The notes beneath the pieces are model-generated. The model saw only the letters and a list, made by a program, of their open reading frames with translations, ran no database searches and was not told the DNA's origin. From the NCBI GenBank assembly GCA_964471535.1, contig CAYYHA010000015.1:1-37137 (forward strand): 37,137 nucleotides of DNA. Direction: 5' to 3'. The DNA comes from CAYYHA01 sp964471535. GTDB lineage: Bacteria; Myxococcota; Myxococcia; SLRQ01. Made by a program: the position numbers and the translations under genes. This document shows positions 23,692 through 31,626 of this stretch, in pieces. Position 1 is the stretch's first letter; each line of letters opens with the position of its first letter.

Positions 23692-26457
23692 ATGTCCGTG
23701 CCTGGCGAACGTCGCGCTGCCGAGGGGAGGGCCGACGAGGCCGTCTCCCTCTACGATGCGCCGCCTCCGGCGCCGCCGGAGGACGATCTCGAGGCCGCCC
23801 TGGCCCGGCTTCCTGCGATCGAGCCGGCGACCGCCGCAGACGCGACAGCGATACGGGCGTATTTGGAACGGGGTCGCGAGGTCATCCGGGCCCTGCACGA
23901 GGCGGGTGCCGCGGGCCGCACCGTCGTCCGTCTCCACTCGCAGCTGATGGATCGCCTGCTCGGGGCGTTGTGGCAGGCACTGCAAGGGGAGGGAGAGGCT
24001 GCGGGCCTGGCGCTGGTGGCCCTCGGTGGCTATGGGCGTTCGGAGCTGGCGCCTTTCTCTGACGTCGATCTTCTGCTCCTGCATCGGCCGGAGCGACAGG
24101 CCGAGATGGCCGGGCTCGCCGAGGCGGTCCTCTATCGGCTGTGGGACGCGGGACAGCGGGTCGGCCATGCCGTGCGCACGCCTGCGCAGTGTGTGGAGAT
24201 CGCCGAAGCAGATCACACTGCGCGGACGGCGCTCCTCGACTGCCGCTACGTTGCGGGTGACCGGCGCCTCTACGACCGCTTCGAGCGAAGCCTCTTCGGC
24301 GAGCTGCACAGCCGCCGGGTGGAGCACTTCTTGAACGACAAGCTCGGGGAGTGGCGGGCGCGCCATGGACGCTTCGGGCAGACGGTCTTCCGCCTCGAGC
24401 CGGACGTGAAGAGCGGTGAGGGGGGGCTTCGCGATCTCCACACCGCGCTGTGGATCGCGCGGGTCGTCTACCACGCAGCAGGGCTCTCGCAGCTGGCACG
24501 GCGGGGTCTCTTGCCGCCCAGTGAGGTGGGACTCCTTCGGGCTGCACGGGACTTCCTGTGGCGCGTACGCAACGCACTGCACTATCGCGCGGGGCGGGCG
24601 ACCGATCTCTTGACCTTCGACATGCAGGAGGCCATCGCCGAGGACTTCGGGTACCGGGAGGTCGTGCTGCGGGAGGGAAAGCGTCACCTCGCGGTGGAGC
24701 GCTTCATGCGGGACTACTATCTCTCCGCGCGGACCGTGCTGCGCCTGTCGCGGCAGCTCATCGACCGAGCGGTCCTCGAGCGCCGGCTCGGCCCGTACTC
24801 CGCCGCGCGCGGGCGGCGAGTGGCCCCCGGCCTGAAGGTCTGGCACGGGCGCCTGACGCTCGAGGACCCCGGCCGCCTCCTACGCGAGCCCGCCGAACTC
24901 ATCGGACTCTTCGAGGTCGCCGACCGCGAAGGGGTGGGACTGTATGGCTATGCCCGCGACGCCATCCGCGCGGCGCTGCCGAAGCTCGACCCGAGCTGGC
25001 GCGAGTCCCCGTCGGTGCAGGCGGCATTCCGGCGCCTCGTCACGCGGCCGGGCACACGGGGCGACTTTCTCTTCGAGATGCACGAGACGGGGGTGCTCGG
25101 CGCCTTGGTGCCCGAGTTCGGCCGGCAAACCGGACTGTGGCAGCACGACCTCTACCACACCTACACCGTGGACGTGCACAGCCTCTTCGCGGTGAAGAAG
25201 CTCTACGGCCTGCGGAGGGGGGAGATCGGGACGGCTGGCTTCCGCGAAGCGATGGGTGATCTGGAGGGAGATCTGTACACCCTGGTCCTCGGCACCTGGT
25301 TCCACGACATCGGAAAGGGGCTCGGGGGCGGGCACGCGGAGCGCGGCGCGCGGATGATGCCGCGGGTCTGCCGCCGCCTCGGGTGCACGGCGGAGGAAGC
25401 GGCGGACGTGGAGTGGCTGGTGCGCATGCATCTGGTGATGAGCCGCATCTCCCAACGCCGCGATCTCTCCGATCCCGAGCTCATCCGTTCCTTCGCCGAG
25501 TCGGTGGGATCGCTCGCCCGGCTGAAGCTTCTCTACGTGCTCACCTACGTGGACGTGAGCACCACCGGTGAGCACACCTGGACCGATTGGAAGGCCTCCC
25601 TGCTCCGCGAGCTGTACGAGAAGACCCGGGCCTGGCTCGAGGCGAAGGGCCGGTCTGGCGGGAGGGCCGTGGCCTCGGGGGAGGCGCGCCAGGCGGCTCG
25701 GCGTCGCATCGAGGCGAAGCTGGCGGGCCGCTTTTCGCAGGCGGAGATCGACGCGTTCTTGGAGGCGGTCCCGGAAAGGTACCTACTCGCCGGGGCCTCA
25801 CGTAAGGCGGCCCTGCACCTGTCGCTCTTGCGCCGGCGGGAGCGGACCGGACTGCCGCAGTTGCGCCGGGTCCAGCACCCTGCGAAGGGCTTCACCGAGC
25901 TCCTCCTCGCCGCCACCGACCGCGCCGGGCTGCTCGCCGATCTGACCGGCGTACTCGCGGCGCACCGGGTGAACATCCTCGGGGCCCATATCTTTTCGCT
26001 GCGTGATGGTTCGGTGCTCGACGTCTTCCTCGTTCGCGACAGTGGCGGGGGCCCCATCCGCGACCGGCGGCGATGGGCGGCGATCGAGGCGGACCTTCGT
26101 TCGGCGGCCCTGGGGGAGCCCCGACCAGGGCAGGCGGCCGGGTCGCGCGGCGGAACGGCGCCGATGGCCCCTCGTCCCGAGCCGGGCGTGCGGGCGGAGG
26201 TGCGCTTCGACGACGCGGCCAGTCCCCGCGCGACGGTGGTGGACGTCTTTGCGCGCGATCGCTTGGGTCTGCTCCACGCGATCACACGCGCGATCACCCA
26301 GGCGGGCCTGCAGGTGGAGGTGGCCCTCGTCGCCACCGAGGGCCACCGGGCCACCGATGCCTTCTACGTCACCACGAAGACGGGTGAGAAGCTCCAGGAT
26401 CCCGGCGCCCGGGCCGCGCTGCGAGCGGCGATCCTCGAAGCCGTCGAGGGCGTCTGA
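23692..26457 (+). CDS. glnD: [Protein-PII] uridylyltransferase/uridylyl-removing enzyme
   Basis: Nitrogen sensor that uridylylates PII proteins at low glutamine and removes UMP at high glutamine, in the cytosol. The 921 residues show the full family layout: a nucleotidyltransferase domain with GGYGRSEL (112-119) and the metal-binding SDVD (123-126), a GlnD linker region, an HD hydrolase domain with the H538-D539 pair in WFHDIGKG, and two C-terminal ACT domains (starting near 737, AATDRAGLLADLTGVL, and 849, VFARDRLGLLHAITRAI) that bind glutamine. Nothing looks truncated, so both activities are expected. No PII gene is nearby. It follows the amidase by 10 bases. Confidence 0.95.
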   Translation: MSVPGERRAAEGRADEAVSLYDAPPPAPPEDDLEAALARLPAIEPATAADATAIRAYLERGREVIRALHEAGAAGRTVVRLHSQLMDRLLGALWQALQGEGEAAGLALVALGGYGRSELAPFSDVDLLLLHRPERQAEMAGLAEAVLYRLWDAGQRVGHAVRTPAQCVEIAEADHTARTALLDCRYVAGDRRLYDRFERSLFGELHSRRVEHFLNDKLGEWRARHGRFGQTVFRLEPDVKSGEGGLRDLHTALWIARVVYHAAGLSQLARRGLLPPSEVGLLRAARDFLWRVRNALHYRAGRATDLLTFDMQEAIAEDFGYREVVLREGKRHLAVERFMRDYYLSARTVLRLSRQLIDRAVLERRLGPYSAARGRRVAPGLKVWHGRLTLEDPGRLLREPAELIGLFEVADREGVGLYGYARDAIRAALPKLDPSWRESPSVQAAFRRLVTRPGTRGDFLFEMHETGVLGALVPEFGRQTGLWQHDLYHTYTVDVHSLFAVKKLYGLRRGEIGTAGFREAMGDLEGDLYTLVLGTWFHDIGKGLGGGHAERGARMMPRVCRRLGCTAEEAADVEWLVRMHLVMSRISQRRDLSDPELIRSFAESVGSLARLKLLYVLTYVDVSTTGEHTWTDWKASLLRELYEKTRAWLEAKGRSGGRAVASGEARQAARRRIEAKLAGRFSQAEIDAFLEAVPERYLLAGASRKAALHLSLLRRRERTGLPQLRRVQHPAKGFTELLLAATDRAGLLADLTGVLAAHRVNILGAHIFSLRDGSVLDVFLVRDSGGGPIRDRRRWAAIEADLRSAALGEPRPGQAAGSRGGTAPMAPRPEPGVRAEVRFDDAASPRATVVDVFARDRLGLLHAITRAITQAGLQVEVALVATEGHRATDAFYVTTKTGEKLQDPGARAALRAAILEAVEGV

Positions 26458-26493
26458 TCGACGTCGCTCCGGCGTGCAGCGGGGCGCGCGTTC

Positions 26494-26502
26494 TGCTACA
26501 AG
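26494..26502 (+). promoter_or_regulatory. Possible extended -10 element of the coiled-coil gene
   Basis: TGCTACAAG ends 6 bases before the ATG at 26509, in the 51-base gap after glnD. This would give a leaderless start independent of glnD. No clear -35 box is seen. Confidence 0.3.
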
Positions 26503-26508
26503 GGCTCC

Positions 26509-27312
26509 ATGGGCCTGCTCAGCCGACTCTTCGGCGGTGGAAAGTCCCTGGAGGACGAGTACTTCGAGGCGCTGGTGGCCTTGGGAGAGGCGGTCGTAGC
26601 CAGCCCGCCACGCGGGGTCAGGTTGCGCCACCTGCCGGCGGCACTCAAGGCGGCGGAGGCGATGCAGAACCGCCGCATCGAACTGGAGATGCTCGAGCAG
26701 GCCATGGAGGAGGAGGAGGCGGAACACCTCGCTCTCTGCGCCGAGGAGGATGCCGAGATTCCCGAGCTCGAGGAGCGGATCGCCTCGAACCCTGCGGGCA
26801 TCGCCAACATCGAGCGCAAGATCGGCGCACTCAAGAAGCAGCTGATCGCCAAGCAGGCCAACATGAAGTACTTCGTCCGCCAGTTCGAGGCTCAGCAGGA
26901 GAAGGTCGACAAGCTCACGCAAATCGGTGAGTTCGAGAAAGCGAACGCGGAGAAGGAGATCCTCAAGAAGGTGCGCATCGATCTGATGCGCCAGGAGAGT
27001 TCTCTGAAGGACATCGAGGATCAGATCGAGGTCTACCTGGCCGGCGAGGGCGAGGCCGGCGACGCGATGCGGGCGAAGCTGCGCTACGAAGAGATCCAGC
27101 GCGAGCGGGCGGAGCGCGAGCGGGAACTCGAGGAGACCCTCGAACTCCTCGACCAGCAGGCCGACGCGAAAGAGGCGGAGATCGAGGAGATGAAGGAAGC
27201 CTACGAGGAAGCGATGGCCGCGGTGGGGGAGGAGGTCTACGCGGCGCGGTTGCCGCAGTTCGCCGAGCACTACCGGGTGCTGGATCCCATCGCGGCGGAA
27301 CTCGCGGGGTAA
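26509..27312 (+). CDS. Coiled-coil protein of unknown function
   Basis: A 267-residue, Glu/Lys/Ala-rich protein that is almost entirely predicted helix with heptad-like spacing. The N-terminus MGLLSRLFGGG could form a short amphipathic membrane-binding helix, recalling the PspA/IM30 family, but the rest lacks clear PspA signatures, so only the similarity is noted. Two helical blocks (about 50-175 and 180-250) are separated by EVYLAGEGEAGD. There is one Cys and no signal peptide or membrane segment, so it is cytosolic or peripheral on the inner membrane. It follows glnD and precedes the rplC promoter. Confidence 0.75.
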   Translation: MGLLSRLFGGGKSLEDEYFEALVALGEAVVASPPRGVRLRHLPAALKAAEAMQNRRIELEMLEQAMEEEEAEHLALCAEEDAEIPELEERIASNPAGIANIERKIGALKKQLIAKQANMKYFVRQFEAQQEKVDKLTQIGEFEKANAEKEILKKVRIDLMRQESSLKDIEDQIEVYLAGEGEAGDAMRAKLRYEEIQRERAERERELEETLELLDQQADAKEAEIEEMKEAYEEAMAAVGEEVYAARLPQFAEHYRVLDPIAAELAG

Positions 27313-27332
27313 GGCGGCCGGCCGGGACGCGC

Positions 27333-27362
27333 TTGACCGGTCGCAGGCGACTTTTCTATAAG
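27333..27362 (+). promoter_or_regulatory. Strong sigma-70 promoter of rplC
   Basis: TTGACC (27333-27338), 18 bases, TATAAG (27357-27362). Five of six bases match in each box, the best such promoter in the window, as expected for a ribosomal protein gene. The start site would be near 27369, leaving a leader of about 135 bases. Confidence 0.75.
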
Positions 27363-27392
27363 GCCTCCTTCCATCCCCCATCCATCCACTGT

Positions 27393-27490
27393 CCGGGCGC
27401 CTCGCCCGGCGCGATGGCGGCCCGCCTTCGATTCCCCGACCGTACGGAGACACGGCGGGGCGGTCTGAACCGAAGGCGTCGGTACGGTCG
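27393..27490 (+). promoter_or_regulatory. Structured 5' leader of rplC with interleaved inverted repeats
   Basis: A hairpin CCGGGCG/CGCCCGG with a 3-base loop lies at 27393-27409. Downstream are two perfect inverted repeats in the order A-B-A'-B'. A is CGCCTTCG (27423-27430) with CGAAGGCG (27471-27478). B is CGACCGTAC (27437-27445) with GTACGGTCG (27482-27490). They cannot form a simple nested structure together, so they make either a pseudoknot or two exclusive folds. B' ends two bases before the AGGAGG ribosome site (27493-27498), so the fold could control translation. This is a candidate autoregulatory leader; chance pairing in GC-rich DNA is possible. Confidence 0.45.
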
Positions 27491-27503
27491 CGAGGAGGCA
27501 GAC

Positions 27504-28157
27504 ATGAACAAGGGAATCTTGGGACGCAAGGTCGGCATGACCCAAATCTTCGATGAGGCGGGCAACCGCATCCCGGTCACGGTGGTCGAGGCGGAGCCGA
27601 ACCTGGTGGTCGGGCTGCGCACCCCTGAGAAGGATGGATACGCCGCGGTACAACTCGGCTTCGGGGCGGTGAAGGAGAAGCACCTCACTCGACCCATGAA
27701 GGGCCACTTCGAGAAGGCCGGGGTCGAGCCGCGCCGCACGATCCGCGAGATCCGCCTTGCGCCGGAGGAGCTCGAGGGTGTGCAGGTGGGCCAGGAGGTG
27801 CGCGTGGACATCTTCGAGGTCGGGACCCGGGTGGACGTCACCGGCATCACCTTGGGCAAGGGCTTCCAAGGGGTGATGAAGCGCCATGGGATGGCGGGGA
27901 TGCGCGCCACCCACGGCACCCACGAGGCGCGGCGCAACCCGGGCTCCATCGGGAACCGCAAGACGCCGGGCCGGACCTTCCCGAACAAGCGCCTGCCGGG
28001 CCACATGGGCCACCGGCGGGTCACCACGCAGAACCTCACCATCGTCGGGGTGGAGCCGGAGCACCATCTGCTGCTCATCCGCGGGCCGGTTCCCGGTGCA
28101 AAGGGGACCATTCTGACGATCCGGCGTGCCGTGAAGGGACAGAGGAACGCGGCCTGA
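27504..28157 (+). CDS. rplC: 50S ribosomal protein L3
   Basis: A 217-residue primary 23S rRNA-binding protein near the peptidyl transferase centre. It has the usual L3 layout: GILGRKVGMTQIFDEAGNR at the N-terminus, a globular domain, and the long internal loop containing KRHGMAGMRATHGTHEARR and NPGSIGNRKTPGR...LPGHMGHRRVTTQN. In E. coli L3 this loop holds Q150, methylated by PrmB; here the matching residue appears to be M133. The start ATG 27504 has an excellent AGGAGG site 5 bases before it. The gene is not followed by rplD/rplW/rplB as in the S10 operon; a Cys-rich lipoprotein gene comes next. Nothing looks degenerate, so it is probably functional. Confidence 0.95.
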   Translation: MNKGILGRKVGMTQIFDEAGNRIPVTVVEAEPNLVVGLRTPEKDGYAAVQLGFGAVKEKHLTRPMKGHFEKAGVEPRRTIREIRLAPEELEGVQVGQEVRVDIFEVGTRVDVTGITLGKGFQGVMKRHGMAGMRATHGTHEARRNPGSIGNRKTPGRTFPNKRLPGHMGHRRVTTQNLTIVGVEPEHHLLLIRGPVPGAKGTILTIRRAVKGQRNAA

Positions 28158-28246
28158 CGCCGAGCGAGACGATGGAGCGAGCCGACCGCCGATGCGAACG
28201 CCCCGCGGCGAGCACCGCGGATTGCCGCGGCGGGCCGGCGCGGCGC

Positions 28247-29959
28247 ATGCGCCTCGCGCCGGCACTCCTCCTGCTCGGGCTGATGCTGGGGCCGCTCGGT
28301 TGTGGTGGCGGCAACACCACCGTGGGCCTCCCCCTCGGTGCGGACTGCGCCGACGAGGAGGCAGAGGCCTGTCAATCGGGGCTGTGCCTGCGCCTCGACG
28401 ATGCCTCGGCCTACTGCACCATCACCTGCGACAAGGTGGCCCAGGACTGCCCCGCTGGGTACCTGTGCCGGACGACCGGCAACCCGGTCGGCGATCACTG
28501 CGTGAAGGTGACCGGCGACGGCCCCTGCGCCAGCGACGCCGACTGCCCCTCGGGGCATCGCTGCGATACCTCGGCGGGAGAGGGCGAGGGCATCTGCTAC
28601 GTACCCGTCAGCCGGGGCCTCTGTGCGCCTTGCACCAGCAGTCAGCAGTGTCCGGAAGGGGGGGGCTGTTTCCAGACCGCCACGGGCGAGCAGTTCTGTA
28701 CGGCCCCCTGTGAGGGCGGGTGTCCGGACGGCTACAGCTGCCAGGACCTGCCGGGCCTCGGGCAGCAGTGCGCACCCGAGCGAGGCACCTGCAACGCAGG
28801 CAAGCCGGTGTGCGCCCCTTGCCGCGGGGACTCCGAGTGCGGCGGCTTCCTCGATCTCTGCGTGCAGAACCTGGTCAGCGGTGAGCGTTTCTGCGGTCGA
28901 GATTGTGCCGGGGATCCGAGCGTCTGTCCGACGGGGTTCGGCTGCGTGGATCTCTCGGGGGAAGGACGGGGCCCCTACCAGTGCGTGCCCAACAGCGCCA
29001 CCTGCGAGGGGTACTGTGACGCGCCGGCCGACGATCTCGCGGCCGCCGAGGCGCAGTGCGGCTTCGGTCGCATGTGTGATGCCGAGACCAACACCTGCAT
29101 TCCGGCCGACGACGGGCGGCTCTGCGCCCCTTGTGCCGACGACGACGACTGTCAGCGCGGGGCAGGAAGCGTCAACAGCCTGTGTCTGGTCAACGTGGGC
29201 AACGGCGAGACCTTCTGTGGCCGGGACTGCAGCTCGTCGGGATGCCCAGCGGGCTTTGCCTGCATCGATGTGGAAGCAGCGGGACAGATGCACAAGCAAT
29301 GCGTTCCCGTGCGGGGCTCCTGCGTGGCGGGCACCGGCCGGCTGGGCGACGACTGCAGCGGTGCCGGCGCCGACGACTGCCTTACGGGCATCTGCCTCGA
29401 GTTCGGGCGCGTCAGCCTCTGCTCCGCCGCATGCAGCACCGATGCGGAGTGCAACAGCGCGGGAGGTGCCGACTACGCCTGCTGCGCGCTCTCGATGGAT
29501 GGGACGGCCTTCGATTGCACGCGGGCGCCGGCGGCCGGCGAGAGCGGGGTGTGCGCACCACAGGGTGGGCGCTTTGGTGACGACTGCTCGCCGGGCCAGC
29601 CGCCCTGCCGGAGTGGTCTATGTCTCGATATCGGGACGGCCCGCTTGTGCTCCGAGGCCTGCATGGCCGATGGCGACTGTCCGGAAGGGTTTCGGTGTGC
29701 CTCCGGCCAGGACACCGAGACCGGCGAGACCCTGTCCATCTGCTTCCCCGACGGCGGGGGTGTGATGGGGTCCGACTGCAGCTTCGGGCCGGCGGCCTGT
29801 GAGTCCCGGCTGTGCCTGAAGTCGGGCGGCGTGCAATTCTGCACCGTGCCCTGCGACGAGAATGGCGGCTGTCCGGAGGATTGGGTCTGTGACCCCGAGG
29901 CCCACACCGTGGATGACCGGCTGATCGCCGTGTGCGTCCCGCCGCAGTATGCCCCGTAG
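28247..29959 (+). CDS. Modular cysteine-rich lipoprotein
   Basis: A 570-residue lipoprotein; signal MRLAPALLLLGLMLGPLGC with lipobox PLGC at C19. The mature part has 73 cysteines (the lipidated one plus 72), so up to 36 disulfides. Two repeat types can be read. Type A has a G-x-D-C linker then C-x-S-G-L-C-L (near 28338, 29341, 29573, 29765). Type B begins L/V-C-A-P-C and continues with F-C-G-R-D-C and C-P-x-G-F-x-C (near 28616, 28802, 29116). Such modules with CPxGxxC spacing are common in Myxococcota surface proteins; function is unknown. The ATG at 28247 is preferred because it gives a lipoprotein signal; an in-frame ATG at 28172 would place 25 polar residues before it. It follows rplC closely but may not share its role. 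Confidence 0.8.
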   Translation: MRLAPALLLLGLMLGPLGCGGGNTTVGLPLGADCADEEAEACQSGLCLRLDDASAYCTITCDKVAQDCPAGYLCRTTGNPVGDHCVKVTGDGPCASDADCPSGHRCDTSAGEGEGICYVPVSRGLCAPCTSSQQCPEGGGCFQTATGEQFCTAPCEGGCPDGYSCQDLPGLGQQCAPERGTCNAGKPVCAPCRGDSECGGFLDLCVQNLVSGERFCGRDCAGDPSVCPTGFGCVDLSGEGRGPYQCVPNSATCEGYCDAPADDLAAAEAQCGFGRMCDAETNTCIPADDGRLCAPCADDDDCQRGAGSVNSLCLVNVGNGETFCGRDCSSSGCPAGFACIDVEAAGQMHKQCVPVRGSCVAGTGRLGDDCSGAGADDCLTGICLEFGRVSLCSAACSTDAECNSAGGADYACCALSMDGTAFDCTRAPAAGESGVCAPQGGRFGDDCSPGQPPCRSGLCLDIGTARLCSEACMADGDCPEGFRCASGQDTETGETLSICFPDGGGVMGSDCSFGPAACESRLCLKSGGVQFCTVPCDENGGCPEDWVCDPEAHTVDDRLIAVCVPPQYAP

Positions 29960-30105
29960 CCTGCGGGCCGGTGTCGGGGCGGCCAAGATGCGCTGGAGCC
30001 TCGCGTGTCGCAGCCACTGCCGCCGGCCGCCGGGCAGCGCGCGAGGGACAGGCGACCCGCAGGGGTGCGAGGGACACCTACATATCTCACGTAAGGGTAC
30101 CTCGG

Positions 30106-30133
30106 TTGCCGGCACTCCGGAGGCCGTGTTAAT
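30106..30133 (+). promoter_or_regulatory. Possible sigma-70 promoter of the VWA/barrel/TPR cluster
   Basis: TTGCCG (30106-30111), 16 bases, GTTAAT (30128-30133), four of six matches in each box, in an AT-richer patch of the 202-base gap before the VWA gene. The start would be near 30140, just before the AAGGAG ribosome site. Confidence 0.4.
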
Positions 30134-30161
30134 CAACCCGCGTTTTTTCGAAGGAGCGCCG

Positions 30162-31496
30162 ATGTCGTCCTACCCACCGAGGCCCTTCCCCGCGCGGGTT
30201 TGCGCCGCCGCAGTCTGCGTGATCGCGATCACGCATCTTCTGGCCTGTGGGGAGGACACCCTCGTGCGCGCCCGGCCGCCGTTCACCATCGTCGATGGCA
30301 CACCCAGCGTGGACCGGGGGCTGCCGAGGGTGGACAACCGCCCGCCCATGGTGAACCCAGACGACTTCGCCAACAACGCGCCCCTTCAGGTGGACGTCTT
30401 CTTCCAGAAGACGGTGCGCAAGGTGGACATCCTCTGGGTGGTCGACAACTCGGGCTCGATGCAGGACGAGCAGACGAGCCTGGCCGCCAACTTTGGCGCC
30501 TTCATCACCGACCTGGCCAGTGCCGACCCGCCGGTGGACTACCACCTCGGGGTCATCACCACCGACGCAGCGGCGGAACGTGGGGTGCTGCGACCGCTCG
30601 CGACCGACGCCAGCAAGCGCTACATCGCCTGCAACGAGAATGGCGCCACCGGGTGTAACGTGCCCGATCCAGAGACCGCGTTTCGGCAGACCATCCAGGT
30701 GGGGACGGGTGGCTCCCCGCAGGAGATGCAGCTCCTCGCGGCGCATCGGGCGCTGACCGAGCCCAACACCTCCGGTCAGAACGCGGGTTTCCTCCGAGAC
30801 GACGCTGCGCTCTACGTCATCGTCGTCACCGACGAGGGGGATGGCAGCTGTGCCCCGCTGGTGCCAAACCCGAGCGGCAGCGATTACACGAGCTGTACGA
30901 TGCAGGGGGCCGGCTGCCGCTGCGCCGACACCCTCGACTGGGGATCGGTCGAGTATTTCGTTCGCTTCTTCGAGGGCCTGAAGGGCTATGGCAACGAGGA
31001 CCTGGTGGCCGTGGCCGCGATCGTGGCGACCGAGCAGGATCCGTTCTCGCTCTGTGTGGACCAGGGCTGCACTCGTACGCAAACCTATGCCGGGTGTACC
31101 GGGCCCGGCGGTGTAGCGAACTATGCGCCGCGGCTCATCCAGGTGGCCCAGCAGACCGGCGGCGTTGCGATCTCCATCTGTCAGAGCGACTTCTCGTCGG
31201 CGCTTTCGGCGCTGGGCTTCGCCGTCTCCGGCCAGCGCCGCGACTTCAACCTTTCGCGCCGGCCGGTCAATCCCGATCAGGTACCGATCAAGGTCTTCGT
31301 GCAGGGGGATCCGAGCGATCCCAGCACACGCCGAGAGGTGCCCCGCTCGACGAGCGACGGCTGGGACTACGTGCTGTGTGAGAACGGAAGCTTCGTCAAC
31401 GCCATTCGCTTCTTCGGGAGCGAGGTACCCCCTCCGAGGGCGCGCATCGAGGTGGTGTACCAGGTGAACGTGGGCGCGGGTCGGAATTGCAACTGA
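30162..31496 (+). CDS. VWA-domain lipoprotein, CglB-like
   Basis: A 444-residue lipoprotein with lipobox HLLAC (C29). A von Willebrand A domain begins near residue 85: the strand VDILWVVDNSGSM carries the MIDAS motif D95-x-S97-x-S99, followed by the helix LAANFGAFITDLASA, and later VIVVTDEGD. The mature part has 12 further Cys, enough for six disulfides, which suits an extracellular protein. Myxococcus CglB is an outer-membrane VWA lipoprotein of similar size that acts as the gliding adhesin; the match here rests on size, lipoprotein signal, VWA/MIDAS, Cys content and neighbours, not on alignment. AAGGAG lies 5 bases before ATG 30162. It appears to lead a cluster with two barrels and two TPR proteins. 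Any VWA lipoprotein is the conservative call. Confidence 0.75.
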   Translation: MSSYPPRPFPARVCAAAVCVIAITHLLACGEDTLVRARPPFTIVDGTPSVDRGLPRVDNRPPMVNPDDFANNAPLQVDVFFQKTVRKVDILWVVDNSGSMQDEQTSLAANFGAFITDLASADPPVDYHLGVITTDAAAERGVLRPLATDASKRYIACNENGATGCNVPDPETAFRQTIQVGTGGSPQEMQLLAAHRALTEPNTSGQNAGFLRDDAALYVIVVTDEGDGSCAPLVPNPSGSDYTSCTMQGAGCRCADTLDWGSVEYFVRFFEGLKGYGNEDLVAVAAIVATEQDPFSLCVDQGCTRTQTYAGCTGPGGVANYAPRLIQVAQQTGGVAISICQSDFSSALSALGFAVSGQRRDFNLSRRPVNPDQVPIKVFVQGDPSDPSTRREVPRSTSDGWDYVLCENGSFVNAIRFFGSEVPPPRARIEVVYQVNVGAGRNCN

Positions 31497-31626
31497 CAGA
31501 GCGACGCCAGTCGCAGGACAAAGTCTCGGGACCGGAACGAAGAGTCGCCGTCGCGGGTGCGTGCTGCGGGTCGGCAGGGCGCTTCGGCCCAGCCCGGCGA
31601 CGATTTCGAAGGAGGAGCAGACTCCA

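Noticed and set aside
28203..28230. Three CCGCGG palindromes between rplC and the Cys-rich lipoprotein
   Set aside because: Short self-complementary GC hexamers are expected at this base composition, and there is no T tract to suggest a terminator.
27356..29299. Minus-strand open frame of 647 codons opposite rplC and the Cys-rich gene
   Set aside because: It runs through an unmistakable L3 gene and its promoter and shows only low-complexity Ala/Gly/Val composition.
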